50,532 nt of DNA from Streptomyces flaveus. Lineage in GTDB: Bacteria; Actinomycetota; Actinomycetes; Streptomycetales; Streptomycetaceae. The notes under the pieces are model-generated. The model saw only the letters and a program-made list of their open reading frames with translations, was not told where the DNA came from and searched no databases. The stretch is taken from positions 1 through 50,532 of the forward strand of contig NZ_BMPQ01000020.1 in NCBI RefSeq assembly GCF_014647675.1, in the 5' to 3' direction. The position numbers and the translations under genes were made by a program. Below are positions 15,412 through 24,581 of the stretch, one piece after another. Positions within the stretch are counted from its first letter, which is position 1; every line of letters starts with the position of its first letter.

Positions 15412-16598
15412 GGCTGGAAGATCAGGTCCCCTTCTTCCACCGCACTGTCGGCAAGTTCAGGAGTGTCGGGCTCGGCAGGATCGAGCAGGTCGTGCAGTTG
15501 GTCCACGTCCATCCCCAGGAGAGAGGCGAGGGGGCGGAGAGTCGTCTCCCCGTCGGCGTAGCACTTGTAGAGGGCGGTCACGAGGCGTACGGGGAATCGC
15601 TCCGCCGCCGCCCAGGCGAGTTGCCTTTGGAAGGCGTCAGTCGCACCTGCCAGCAGGTGGCAGATCTCAGTCGTGAATCCCTGGAGGTGCGGTGCCGACT
15701 TCGCGTCGATCAGGCGGAGTTGGCTCAACCGTGCGGCCAGCGCGCTGGGCGAGACCTTGAAGCCCACTACCAGCCCGGAGAACGCCTCGTCGGTGAGCCT
15801 GCCGTGCCGGTCGGCCACCTGCCGGAACCTGTCGCGGACTTCGAGCGCGGGCATCAGCAGATTCGAGGCAAAGACGTTGGCCCGCACCTCGGTCAGATCC
15901 TTCTGCCGCCCCGGCGCCACATGTGACTCCACGACGAGCTCCTGGGCGTCGCGGGCCAGGATGTGGCCGAGTTCGTGAGCGATCGTGAACCGCTGCCGGG
16001 TCCAGGTCTCCGTGGGCCCGATGAGGATGAGCCGAAAGGCGTCCGTCTGCCACGTGAGCCCGTCCACGCTGTCGGGCAGGTGCGTCACCGCCACGTCCAC
16101 GCCGAACAGTTGGGCGCACGCCGTGATCAGTACGTCGGTCTCGAGATCGGCCACGGTGCCGGGGCCGGCCGCCGCCGTCAGGACGTCGACGGCGTCCTGC
16201 GCGAGCCGCTGCCCCTGGTCCACGAATCGCTTGAGGTCGGAGCGTACGGAGGGCAGCGGCGGCAGCTCCGGCGGTCTTCCCAACAGCTCCAGCACCTCGT
16301 ACGCCTCGGTGAACCGGCTTGCGGTATCACTCACGCGGTCCCGCCGGGGAGCCGATCCGGCGACCGTACGCGCCGCGAACGACGGACGCAGCGGCTCGCG
16401 CCCCGTGAGCAGCCAGTCCACCGTGCGGCCGCCGGTCTCGGCGATCAGTGCGAGATCGAGCGAGGTGAAGCGGCGCACCCCGGCCAGCGACTTCGACAAC
16501 TTGTCGGGGGTGAGCCCCACCTTCTCGGCGAACGCTGCCTGACTCGTCGAGGCTGCTTCCATGACCCTGCGCACACGGTCGATCACAGTCTCGTTCAT
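15408..16598 (-). CDS. XRE-type HTH regulator fused to an ImmA/IrrE metallopeptidase domain
   Basis: 396 residues. The N-terminal helix-turn-helix (about residues 5-70) reads SQAAFAEKVGLTPDKLSKSL. A linker is followed by the ImmA/IrrE (COG2856) domain with the zinc motif H208-ELG-H212 in FTIAHELGHILA. ATG 16598 is the natural start; longer frames upstream lack family sequence. Known XRE-ImmA proteins autoregulate and are inactivated or cleave repressors under stress. Overlap with the PIN gene suggests it neutralises or represses the PIN nuclease. Such COG2856-PIN pairings have been predicted as toxin-antitoxin systems, as far as I recall. Confidence 0.85.
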   Translation of the reverse strand: MNETVIDRVRRVMEAASTSQAAFAEKVGLTPDKLSKSLAGVRRFTSLDLALIAETGGRTVDWLLTGREPLRPSFAARTVAGSAPRRDRVSDTASRFTEAYEVLELLGRPPELPPLPSVRSDLKRFVDQGQRLAQDAVDVLTAAAGPGTVADLETDVLITACAQLFGVDVAVTHLPDSVDGLTWQTDAFRLILIGPTETWTRQRFTIAHELGHILARDAQELVVESHVAPGRQKDLTEVRANVFASNLLMPALEVRDRFRQVADRHGRLTDEAFSGLVVGFKVSPSALAARLSQLRLIDAKSAPHLQGFTTEICHLLAGATDAFQRQLAWAAAERFPVRLVTALYKCYADGETTLRPLASLLGMDVDQLHDLLDPAEPDTPELADSAVEEGDLIFQP

Positions 16599-16685
16599 AC
16601 ACCCACCGTAACCGCAGCTTGCGAAAATCGCAACGCACTGGCCAAAGCGTCGACCCGTGCAATGGCGTACGCAACGGCCGGTGCC

Positions 16686-16735
16686 CGCGCACAGCAACGT
16701 GGCCGGGATGCGCACACCCCGGCCACGTACCGAAC
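16686..16735. repeat. 50-base dispersed repeat, copy 2, with perfect hairpin
   Basis: Direct repeat of 6616-6665 (47 of 50 bases). It contains a perfect 11-base inverted repeat, ACGTGGCCGGG (16697-16707) and CCCGGCCACGT (16718-16728), with a ten-base loop. It begins just beyond the mmpL stop and may also serve as that gene's terminator. Confidence 0.8.
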
Positions 16736-16748
16736 TACCGCGAGAAGA

Positions 16749-19022
16749 TCAAACCCCCACCTTCTCCCCCTCCACCGCCGGCGGCGGAGGCGGCGCGGAC
16801 ACCGGGCCCTGCGGGGACTCGTCGTGGGTGAGGTCCGGGAGGCGGTCGAGCCACTTCGGGAAGTACCAGTTGCGTTCGCCGAGGAGGGCCATCGCCGCGG
16901 GGAGCAGGACGCCGCGGATGATCGTCGCGTCGATGAGGACCGCCGCCGCGAGGCCCACGCCCATCTGCTTCATGGACTGCATGGACAGCGTGCCGAAGAT
17001 CGCGAAGACGGCGACCATGATGACGGCGGCGCTGGTGACGACACCGGCCGTGGTGACGACACCGTGCTGGACGGCGTCCTTCGTCTCGAGGCCCCTCAGC
17101 CGCGCCTCACGGATCCGGGAGACCACGAACACGTGGTAGTCCATGGACAGGCCGAAGAGGATCACGAAGAGGAACAGCGGCAGCCAGGTGATGATGGCGC
17201 CCACACCCTCCGCGCCCACCAGTGAGGCACCCCAGCCGTGCTGGAAGACGCCGACGAGGATGCCGTAAGCCGCGCCCACCGAAAGGAGGTTGAGGACGAT
17301 CGCGGTGATCGCGATCGTCACCGAGCGGAACGACAGCAGCATCAGCAGGAAGGCGAAGACCACGACGAAGGCGAAGACCGGGGCCACCGCGCCGGCGAGC
17401 TGGTCGTTGAAGTCCTTCGAGCCCGCGACCTGACCGGTGACCGGCGCCTCGAGGCCGTCGACCTTGCCGAGCGTCGCCGGGCGCACCTCGTCGCGGATGG
17501 TCTCCAGGCTCTTCTCCGCCTTGTCCAGGTCCGAGCCGCCCACCAGCGGTACGTACACGAAGGCGACGTTCTTCTCGTCGTGCACCTTGACGTCGACCGG
17601 GCCGCGCGAGGCACCCGATTCCACGGCCTGCGTCCGGAAGTCGGCGATCGCGGACTTCACCTCGGGCGAGTTGATGTCGTCGGCCTTGACGACCACTTCG
17701 GCCGGGTCGCTGCCGCCGGGGAAGGCCTCGTTGACCCGGTCGTACGTCGCCACGATGGGCAGCGAGTCGCCGAACTCCTGGTCCAGGGTGAGGTTCTGGG
17801 TCTTCATGCCGAGCGCGGGAGCCGCGATGGCCAGCAGTGCGCCGGCCGCCACGATCAGCGAGATCGCGGGCTTCGCCAGCACCACCCGCAGCACGCTCTT
17901 CCAGAACCGGCTCTCGGCGCTCGCCGAACCGTCCTTGCGCTTGCGCCGCTTGTCCGGGTGCAGGAACGGGATCCGTCCCTTCTCCACCCGCTCACCGAGC
18001 AGCGAGAGCAGCGCGGGCAGCACCGTCACCGAACCGACCATGGCGACCGCCACGACCATCAGCGAGGCCAGGCCCATCCCCTCGAACTCGGCGATCCCGG
18101 TGAACAGCATGCCCGCCATCGCCACGCACACCGTGACGCCGGAGACGATGATGGCGCGGCCACTGGTCGCGGCGGCGATACGGAGCGCGGTCTGCGGGTC
18201 GTGTCCGGCCGCTCGCTCCTCGCGCTCGCGCCGCAGGTAGAATAGGCAGTAGTCGACGCCGACCGCGAGGCCCACCAGCAGCATCACGGAGCTGGCGGTG
18301 TCGCTCATGGGCATCACATGGCTGACGATGCCCATCAGACCCATCGTCGCGATGATCGCGGTGATCGCGAGGGCCACCGGCACCAGCGCCGCCACCACCG
18401 CACCGAACGCGACCAGCAGGATGCCGAGCGCCACGGGAACGGCGGAGTACTCCGCCTGCTGGAAGTCCTCACCGAACGCGTCGTCGAACGTCTTCATCAT
18501 GCTGGCGCTGCCGATCTGCTCGATCGTCAGTGCCTCATGGTCCTTCTGCACCTCTTCGACGGCCTTGAGTACGGGCTCCACGCGCTCGCCCGCGGTGTCC
18601 GCCTCGCCGCGCATGTCGAACTGCACGAGCGCGCTGCGGCCGTCCTTGGAGATGGTGTCCGTCTCGTACGGCGAGGTCACGGCCGTCACTTCGCCGGTCT
18701 TCTCGACCGCCTGCATCACGGCCGTGACGGCGGCGCGGAAGTCCGCGTCCGTCGCCTTCATGCCGGAGTCCTTGGCCTGGACGAGCACGGTCTCCCCGGC
18801 CGGCTCGTCGATGCCCGCTTCTTCGGCGATGGTCGCCGCCTGGCTGGTCTCGCCGCTGATCTGATCGCTGTCCTTGACCTCGACCGTGCCCGCCGCGGAA
18901 CCGAGCCCCATCGTCAGGACGACGAACAGCATCCAGATCCCGACGGCCGCCCAGCGGTGCCGGGCACTCCAGCCGCCGGCCCGGGCGGCTATGCCCCGCA
19001 CCCGTGTATCTCCGTTCCCCAT
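16749..19022 (-). CDS. MMPL-family RND transporter
   Basis: 757-residue integral membrane protein of the MMPL/RND superfamily, with the expected internal duplication: two halves, each with one helix, a large extracytoplasmic loop, then five helices. Diagnostic stretches are VGLAVGVDYCLFYLRREREE in the first half and LFGLSMDYHVFVVSRIREA in the second, the proton-relay (G)xDY regions. The first helix is WAAVGIWMLFVVLTMGLGSA. Family members export lipids, siderophores or drugs; the cargo here is unknown. The start is preceded on its strand by AGGGGGCAAG. A hairpin repeat lies 20 bases past the stop. Confidence 0.93.
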   Translation of the reverse strand: MGNGDTRVRGIAARAGGWSARHRWAAVGIWMLFVVLTMGLGSAAGTVEVKDSDQISGETSQAATIAEEAGIDEPAGETVLVQAKDSGMKATDADFRAAVTAVMQAVEKTGEVTAVTSPYETDTISKDGRSALVQFDMRGEADTAGERVEPVLKAVEEVQKDHEALTIEQIGSASMMKTFDDAFGEDFQQAEYSAVPVALGILLVAFGAVVAALVPVALAITAIIATMGLMGIVSHVMPMSDTASSVMLLVGLAVGVDYCLFYLRREREERAAGHDPQTALRIAAATSGRAIIVSGVTVCVAMAGMLFTGIAEFEGMGLASLMVVAVAMVGSVTVLPALLSLLGERVEKGRIPFLHPDKRRKRKDGSASAESRFWKSVLRVVLAKPAISLIVAAGALLAIAAPALGMKTQNLTLDQEFGDSLPIVATYDRVNEAFPGGSDPAEVVVKADDINSPEVKSAIADFRTQAVESGASRGPVDVKVHDEKNVAFVYVPLVGGSDLDKAEKSLETIRDEVRPATLGKVDGLEAPVTGQVAGSKDFNDQLAGAVAPVFAFVVVFAFLLMLLSFRSVTIAITAIVLNLLSVGAAYGILVGVFQHGWGASLVGAEGVGAIITWLPLFLFVILFGLSMDYHVFVVSRIREARLRGLETKDAVQHGVVTTAGVVTSAAVIMVAVFAIFGTLSMQSMKQMGVGLAAAVLIDATIIRGVLLPAAMALLGERNWYFPKWLDRLPDLTHDESPQGPVSAPPPPPAVEGEKVGV

Positions 19023-19439
19023 GACGGACTTGCCCCCTTGTCCGAGGTGACGGCCCCCTGCCGCCTCCTTCGCTTCGACGGTATGGGCCGGATAAGGACG
19101 TCTCGTCGTGCTGCCTGGTGAAGTGACGGAGGACCGCCTCCTCCCCTTGGCCCCCGTGACCTCCCCACTGGGGAGGAGGTGTCCCCTACACGTAAAGGGA
19201 GTACGGGAGGGGCGCGATCACCATGTCCGGCCCGCCGGACGCCGCGTCCGATCTGTCGGCCCTCAACCCCTTTGTTATTGCGAACACTTGTTGAATGTGT
19301 CACAGGTGTATGTAGGTGTTGATCTGCGCGCGTCAATCAGTCAGGGTTTCGTGCCAACCGCCGGGTAACTTTCGGTGCCCGGCGGCGAGTTTTTCCCCCC
19401 ACGAATCCCCCCACAGAAACCACGAGGAGACCCCTCTTC
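19023..19439. other. 417-base divergent control region between mmpL and the subtilase gene
   Basis: No gene seen. A perfect hairpin CCTCCCC-ACT-GGGGAGG lies at 19160-19176. The part nearer the protease (about 19260-19340) is relatively AT-rich and is the likely promoter zone, but I cannot pick a confident -35/-10 pair. Confidence 0.4.
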
Positions 19440-20648
19440 ATGGCAACAACCCAGCGTGCCCGCAGAATCAAGCTGACCGCGGCCATAGCCGCCACCGCCA
19501 CCGCGGTGGGCGTGAGCCTCGTCGCCGGGACCACCGCCGGCGCCGCAACCCCGGCCGAGGGCAAGGTCTACGGCCTCGACGCCAAGGGCGCCGTTTCCGG
19601 CAGCTACATCGTGCTGCTCGACGAGAAGGCCACCAAGGGCGCCAAGAAGGACCTCGCCCAGGAGTACGGCGGTTCCCTGAAGCGCACGTACGCCTCGGCC
19701 GTCAACGGCTTCTCGGCGTCCGGCCTTTCGCAGGCCGAGGCCAAGCGGCTGGCCGCCGATCCGTCGGTCGCCAAGGTGGTCCAGAACAAGAAGTTCCACA
19801 TCGACGCCACCCAGGCAAACCCGCCCTCCTGGGGCCTGGACCGTATCGACCAGACCGAGACCGCGGGCGACGGCGCCTACAACTACCCCGACAGCGCCGG
19901 TGAGGGCGTCACCGCGTACGTCATCGACACCGGAGTCCGCGTCAGCCACAGCGACTTCGGCGGCCGTGCCGCGGACGGCTTCGACGCGGTCGACAACGAC
20001 AACACCGCGCAGGACGGCAACGGCCACGGCACGCACGTGGCGGGCACCATCGCGGGCGAGGCTCACGGCGTCGCCAAGAAGGCGAAGATCGTCGGTGTCC
20101 GGGTTCTCGACGACCAGGGTTCCGGCACCACCGAGCAGGTCGTCGCGGGCATCGACTGGGTCACCGCCAACCACGAGGGCCCGTCCGTCGCCAACATGAG
20201 CCTCGGCGGCGGGGTCGACGAAGCCCTCGACGCGGCCGTACAGAAGGCCATCGCGTCCGGCGTCACCTTCGCCGTCGCGGCGGGCAACGAGTCGGCCGAC
20301 GCGAGCCAGGGTTCACCGGCCCGCGTCCCCGAGGCCATCACGGTCGCCTCCTCCACCGAGGACGACCAGCAGTCGGACTTCTCCAACTTCGGCTCCGTCG
20401 TGGACCTTTACGCCCCCGGCTCGGAGATCACCTCCGCCTGGAACACCGGCGACGACGCCACCAACACCATCTCCGGTACGTCCATGGCGACCCCGCACGT
20501 CGCGGGCGCCGCCGCCGTCTATCTGGCCGGCCACCCCGACGCCGACCCGGCGGCGGTCACCCAGGCGCTCACCGACGGCGCGACCGCGGACACGATCTCC
20601 AACGCGTCCCCGGGCACGCCGAACAAGCTCCTGAAGATCGTCGAATAA
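19440..20648 (+). CDS. Secreted subtilisin-like serine protease (S8)
   Basis: 402 residues. Sec signal peptide (about 1-35), then an inhibitor I9-type propeptide (SYIVLLDEKATKGAKKDLAQ to about residue 121), then the S8 catalytic domain. The triad is D163 in AYVIDTGVRVSHSDF, H196 in GNGHGTHVAGT, and S348 in GTSMATPHVAGAAA; the oxyanion Asn lies in FAVAAGNESADAS. Size and order match the extracellular proteinase K/aqualysin-like enzymes common in Streptomyces. There is no C-terminal P domain or other extension. A good terminator follows at 20668. Confidence 0.96.
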   Translation: MATTQRARRIKLTAAIAATATAVGVSLVAGTTAGAATPAEGKVYGLDAKGAVSGSYIVLLDEKATKGAKKDLAQEYGGSLKRTYASAVNGFSASGLSQAEAKRLAADPSVAKVVQNKKFHIDATQANPPSWGLDRIDQTETAGDGAYNYPDSAGEGVTAYVIDTGVRVSHSDFGGRAADGFDAVDNDNTAQDGNGHGTHVAGTIAGEAHGVAKKAKIVGVRVLDDQGSGTTEQVVAGIDWVTANHEGPSVANMSLGGGVDEALDAAVQKAIASGVTFAVAAGNESADASQGSPARVPEAITVASSTEDDQQSDFSNFGSVVDLYAPGSEITSAWNTGDDATNTISGTSMATPHVAGAAAVYLAGHPDADPAAVTQALTDGATADTISNASPGTPNKLLKIVE

Positions 20649-20667
20649 GCGAGTAACGTCACCGACC

Positions 20668-20709
20668 GCGGCCGTCGTGCTCGCCCCCACGGGGCACGGC
20701 GGCCGCTTT
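20668..20709 (+). terminator. Rho-independent terminator after the subtilase gene
   Basis: A 13-base stem (GCGGCCGTCGTGC with GCACGGCGGCCGC, one G-T pair), a 13-base loop, and a TTTG tail. It begins 19 bases after the stop. Confidence 0.8.
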
Positions 20710-20753
20710 GTCGTATGCGGATCTAATGTGTGCGGCGGTTCTATTGTGTGCGG

Positions 20754-21299
20754 ATGACGACGTATGCGGCGCTGTTGCGCGGGATCAACGTGGGCGGCAG
20801 CAAGAAGGTGCCGATGGCCGAACTGCGCACGCTGCTCGAGGGACTCGGTCTCGGCGGGGTGAGCACCTACCTCCAGAGCGGCAACGCGATCTTCACCGCG
20901 GACGGCGGCGACGAGGGCACTCTCGCTGCCGACATCACCGCGGCCATCGAGAAGCACTTCGGCTTCACCGTCGACGTCCTGGTCCGCGACCACGCGTACC
21001 TCCAGGCGGTGCTCGAGGCCTGCCCGTTCCCGGCCGCCGAACTCCAGCCCAAGCAGCTGCACATCACGTACTTCTCCGTGCCGGTCGTCCCGGAACGGTT
21101 CGCGTCGATCGACCAACAGGCCTTCCTCCCCGAGGAATTCCGCTTCGGCGACCGCTGCCTCTACCTGTACGCCCCCGATGGCCTCGGCCGCTCCAAGCTG
21201 GCCGAGGCCCTGTCGAAGCCGCGGCTGGTGAAGGGCGTGATCGCCACCAGCCGCAACTGGAACACCGTGGTCAAACTCGCGGAGCTGACCCGGACTTAG
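20754..21299 (+). CDS. DUF1697 family protein
   Basis: 181 residues from ATG 20754; an in-frame ATG 24 bases upstream is less likely because family members begin MTTYAALLRGINVGG as seen here. Further family blocks: LQSGNAIF, then VDVLVRDHAYLQAVLEACPF, and VIATSRNWNTVVKL near the end. The function of DUF1697 is not established; it is a common single-domain cytoplasmic protein. Its 3' end overlaps the convergent glycosyltransferase gene by 29 bases, so neither gene has a private terminator on that side. Confidence 0.9.
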   Translation: MTTYAALLRGINVGGSKKVPMAELRTLLEGLGLGGVSTYLQSGNAIFTADGGDEGTLAADITAAIEKHFGFTVDVLVRDHAYLQAVLEACPFPAAELQPKQLHITYFSVPVVPERFASIDQQAFLPEEFRFGDRCLYLYAPDGLGRSKLAEALSKPRLVKGVIATSRNWNTVVKLAELTRT

Positions 21300-22509
21300 G
21301 GGTCCCCTGAACTGCCGCGAGCTCCGCCTCGATCAGGTCCGCCGCCCGCTGCGTACCGCCCTCCGCCGCCATCTGCCCCTGGATCTCCTTGAGCCGCCCG
21401 GCCACCTCCGGGTCACCGGCCAGCGCAAGTACGGCCTCGCGCAGGGTCTCAGCGGTCGCCTCCTCCGTCGGTACGTGGCGGGCGACGCCGAGTGCCTGGA
21501 GCATGTCTGCGTTCCCGAACTGGTCGACGGCCTGGGGCACGCAGACCATCGGCGTCCCGGTGGCCAGACCCTCCTGGCTGCCGCCCGCGCCCGCGTGCGT
21601 GATGAAGGCGTCGGCCTGCTTCAGGATCGCCAACTGCGGGACCCAGTCCCGTACTTCCACGTTAGTGGGGATCGCGCCGAGCTCGGCCGGGTCTACGTGC
21701 TTGCCGATCTGGAGCACCATGTGCCAGCCCGGCAGGTCGCCGAAGGCCTTGACGCACTCGCGGTAGAAGTTCGGCTGCTTGGTGAAGCTCGACCCCAGTG
21801 ACACGAGCAGCACCTTCTCGGCGCTGTCCGGCCGCTGCCAGTCTCCCTGCGTCGAGCGGTCGCCCTGGCAGGCTCCGACGAAGGAGTGCACGCTCTCGTC
21901 GACCCGGTCGGCGGTCGGCTGGAGGGCCTTCGGGATGAGGACGATGGAGCGCGCGGGGCGGCCGGCGAAGGGGTCGGGGTGCTCGGTGATCCCGTTCTCC
22001 TCCAGCCAGGCATGAAAGCGGGCGTAGTACGCCTGGCCGCGCTCGGTCTTCTTCGGCTCCTCCCACATCGGCTCGGAGACCTCCTCCTCGTAGCCGTCCC
22101 AGGCGACCAGGTTCGGTGAGAGGGAGATCGCCTTGACGCCCCAGCGGTGGGCGAGGACGCGGGCCGGGTAGGAGGTGATGTCGTGCAGGACGAGGTCCGG
22201 TTCGTCGCCCTCGTATGCCTCGATGAGCTGCGGGAGTGCCTGGATCGCGTCGTTCAGGAAGGGCTCCACGTTGTCGAGGAGGGTGGTTCCCCATGCCTCG
22301 GGGTCGTCGTCGGGGGACGGCAGCATGGAGTTCCACAGCTTCGGCTCGGCGCCCGTCTCGGCGACCTTCTCGGCGAAGGCGGGCGGGATCGCGTACGTCA
22401 CGCGGTGCCCGCGGGCCACGAGCTCCCGGATCACCTCGAGGCTCGGATTCACGTGCCCGTGAGCAGCGATGGAGAACATGGCGATGTGGGCGGGGCGAGG
22501 TGTGGTCAT
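21271..22509 (-). CDS. Macrolide-type glycosyltransferase (MGT/OleD family, GT1)
   Basis: 412-residue GT-B fold glycosyltransferase. The acceptor-domain start MFSIAAHGHVNPSLEVIREL carries the catalytic His of GT1 enzymes. The nucleotide-sugar block is present as FITHAGAGGSQEGLATGTPM with VPQAVDQFGNADML. Homologues (OleD, Mgt) transfer glucose from UDP-glucose to macrolides and other phenolic or polyketide acceptors, often for self-protection; here no biosynthetic cluster is adjacent, so the acceptor is unknown. It starts at ATG 22509. Confidence 0.92.
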   Translation of the reverse strand: MTTPRPAHIAMFSIAAHGHVNPSLEVIRELVARGHRVTYAIPPAFAEKVAETGAEPKLWNSMLPSPDDDPEAWGTTLLDNVEPFLNDAIQALPQLIEAYEGDEPDLVLHDITSYPARVLAHRWGVKAISLSPNLVAWDGYEEEVSEPMWEEPKKTERGQAYYARFHAWLEENGITEHPDPFAGRPARSIVLIPKALQPTADRVDESVHSFVGACQGDRSTQGDWQRPDSAEKVLLVSLGSSFTKQPNFYRECVKAFGDLPGWHMVLQIGKHVDPAELGAIPTNVEVRDWVPQLAILKQADAFITHAGAGGSQEGLATGTPMVCVPQAVDQFGNADMLQALGVARHVPTEEATAETLREAVLALAGDPEVAGRLKEIQGQMAAEGGTQRAADLIEAELAAVQGTPKSGSAPRV

Positions 22510-22709
22510 GACGGAGACGCTACGAGAGACGATACGTCTCGTGCAATCCGTTTTCGGACGCCCCTCCTATCCGGTGGCGGGATCCGGGTGAGGGCTCCCA
22601 CCTGGCCGAATGCGACACTGGGCGGCGTATGGCGCGATCTCGACGTCGTATACGCGGGCTCGATGCGTACGTGTCTGATGCCGGACTGAGCAGCCATGGG
22701 AGGCGTGTG

Positions 22710-23564
22710 ATGGACGAGGCGCGGGCGCGGGACGTCCTCGCGGGGGCGGGGTTCGGGCGGGGCGGCACGGAGCTGCTCGCGCTGGGCGAGAACGCCGTGT
22801 TCACCGCCGGTGACCTGGTCGTCAAGGTGGGGCGTGACGCCGAACTCCTCGACCGGGCGCGGCGGGAGCTGGCCGTCGCACTCTGGCTCGCGTCGGCGGG
22901 CGTCCCCGCGGTGCGGGCCGCCGCACCCGAGGCGCGGCTCGTGACCGGTCACCCGGTGACGGTGTGGCACCGGCTGCCCGATGCCGTACGTCCCGCCGAG
23001 CCCCGCGATCTGGCCGAACTGCTGCAAAGGGTGCACGCCCTGCCCGCCCCCGCCTTCGGCCTGCCGCGCCGCGAGCTGCTGGGCGGCGTCGAGCGCTGGC
23101 TGCGGCTCGCGGGCGAGGCGATCGACCCGGCGGACGCCGCGTATCTGCGCGTGCGCCGCGACGGCTTCACGACGGCCGCCGCCGCGCTCACCCCGCAGCT
23201 GCCGCCGGGCCCGATCCACGGCGACGCGCTGCCGCGCAACGTCCACGTCGGCCCGGACGGCCCCGTCCTGGTCGACCTGGAGACCTTCTCCGCCGACCTG
23301 CGCGAGCACGACCTGGTGGTCATGGCCCTGTCCCGCGACCGCTACGGGCTGCCGGCCGAGGCGTACGACTCCTTCACGACCGCCTACGGCTGGGACGTGC
23401 GCGAGTGGGACGGCTGCGCCGTACTGCGCGGGGCACGCGAGACGGCCAGCTGCGCCTGGGTGGCCCAGCACGCGCCGAGCAACCCGAAGGCACAGGAGGA
23501 GTTCCAGCGACGGGTGGCCTCGCTGCGGGAGGGAGACACGACCATGCGCTGGTATCCGTTCTGA
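22710..23564 (+). CDS. Aminoglycoside phosphotransferase family kinase
   Basis: 284 residues from ATG 22710, chosen because GGGAGG lies six bases upstream; a frame extending to 22629 includes promoter sequence. APH/choline kinase fold: VFTAGDLVVKVG holds the likely ATP-binding Lys, and the Brenner motif GPIHGDALPRNVHV and the metal Asp in VLVDLETFS are intact, so it should be catalytically competent. The substrate is unknown; the family covers drugs and many metabolites. A rearranged fragment of this gene and its upstream region lies inverted at 6665-6921. Confidence 0.88.
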   Translation: MDEARARDVLAGAGFGRGGTELLALGENAVFTAGDLVVKVGRDAELLDRARRELAVALWLASAGVPAVRAAAPEARLVTGHPVTVWHRLPDAVRPAEPRDLAELLQRVHALPAPAFGLPRRELLGGVERWLRLAGEAIDPADAAYLRVRRDGFTTAAAALTPQLPPGPIHGDALPRNVHVGPDGPVLVDLETFSADLREHDLVVMALSRDRYGLPAEAYDSFTTAYGWDVREWDGCAVLRGARETASCAWVAQHAPSNPKAQEEFQRRVASLREGDTTMRWYPF

Positions 23565-23575
23565 GAGCCGGCTGA

Positions 23576-23609
23576 GGTTCAGCGGTCCTGCCGGTTCAGT
23601 GGTCCTGCC
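23576..23609. repeat. 17-base tandem duplication over the LysR stop codon
   Basis: GGTTCAGCGGTCCTGCC (23576-23592) is followed at once by GGTTCAGTGGTCCTGCC (23593-23609). The second copy contains the stop codon of the LysR gene. Confidence 0.85.
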
Positions 23610-24501
23610 GTCGGATCGCGTCCGCGGCACGGTGCAGCTCGGTCAGAACCGTGCGGACGGCTTTCCGTGCCGTGCGTTCGGGGCGGTAGAGGGCGTCGAT
23701 GTGGCGCCGGGCCCGTACGCCGCTGAGTGGCTTGAGGACCAGCTCGGGATGCGGGCGTGTGGTCCAGCGGGGCATCAGGGCGAGGCCTCCGCCTGCGGCG
23801 ACCGCCTCGGCGACGACGGCGAACTCGTTGATGCGGTGGGCGAGATGGAGCCGTTGGCCCGCTGCGGTGGCGATGGCCTCGATGGTGGCCATGAGCGGGA
23901 AGCCGTCGTGCACGGTGATCCACGGCTGGCCGGCCACATCGCGTGGAACGAGCCGCCGCTTCACGGCCAGCGGGTGATCGGCGGGCATGGCCACGTCGAG
24001 CGGTTCGCGCAGCAGCGTGGTCGCGGTCACCGTACGCGGCCACGGGGGCGCGTGCTCGAGACGGTGGGCGAGTACGAGGTCGTACTGCCTGGTCAGCGGC
24101 GGGAAGTCGGTCTGCGGGACGTCCTCGTCGGCGAGGGCCAGTTGAGGTCCGCCGGGTGCGGCGAGGCCGCGCAGCAGCAGGGGAAAGAACGCCGAGCCCG
24201 CACTGTGGAAGGCCGCCACCGACACCTCGCCGTCCGGCCGGTCGACGAACTCGGCGACGGTGTGCCGGGCTCGCTCCAGTGCCGTCTCCACCTCGATCGC
24301 CGCGTCGGCCAGGGCCTGCCCGGCGTCGGTGAGGACCAGTCTTCGCCCCTGTCGCTCGGTGAGCGGGACGGGCATCGCGCGTTGCAGCAGCCGCAGTTGC
24401 TGCGAGATCGCCGAGGGCGTCACCAGCAGCGCCTCGGCGACGGCGGTGACACTGCCCAGTTCCCCGAGCTCCCGCAGGATCCTCAGCTGCCGTTCGTCCA
24501 T
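23596..24501 (-). CDS. LysR-family transcriptional regulator
   Basis: 301 residues. The N-terminal winged helix is typical (LRILRELGELGSVTAVAEAL, then TPSAISQQLRLLQRA). The co-inducer domain follows (VSVAAFHSAGSAFFPLLLRG). The start codon ATG 24501 faces an EamA transporter gene 80 bases away, the usual arrangement in which a LysR protein controls its divergent neighbour. The shared gap holds a GCTAAAGGGTTGCTTAAG stretch as a possible operator. The effector is unknown. A 17-base tandem duplication covers the stop codon. Confidence 0.92.
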   Translation of the reverse strand: MDERQLRILRELGELGSVTAVAEALLVTPSAISQQLRLLQRAMPVPLTERQGRRLVLTDAGQALADAAIEVETALERARHTVAEFVDRPDGEVSVAAFHSAGSAFFPLLLRGLAAPGGPQLALADEDVPQTDFPPLTRQYDLVLAHRLEHAPPWPRTVTATTLLREPLDVAMPADHPLAVKRRLVPRDVAGQPWITVHDGFPLMATIEAIATAAGQRLHLAHRINEFAVVAEAVAAGGGLALMPRWTTRPHPELVLKPLSGVRARRHIDALYRPERTARKAVRTVLTELHRAADAIRRQDH

Positions 24502-24581
24502 TGCCTCAGTGTAGGGATGCTAAAGGGTTGCTTAAGAAGGTGGCCCTGGGCTTCATGGAGCGGGGAAGGCAAGGTGGGCGC

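Noticed and set aside
22629..22709. Upstream extension of the phosphotransferase ORF
   Set aside because: ATG 22710 has a GGGAGG box six bases upstream; the extension reads through what looks like promoter sequence. Conservation of this stretch in the 6.9 kb copy reflects the DNA duplication.
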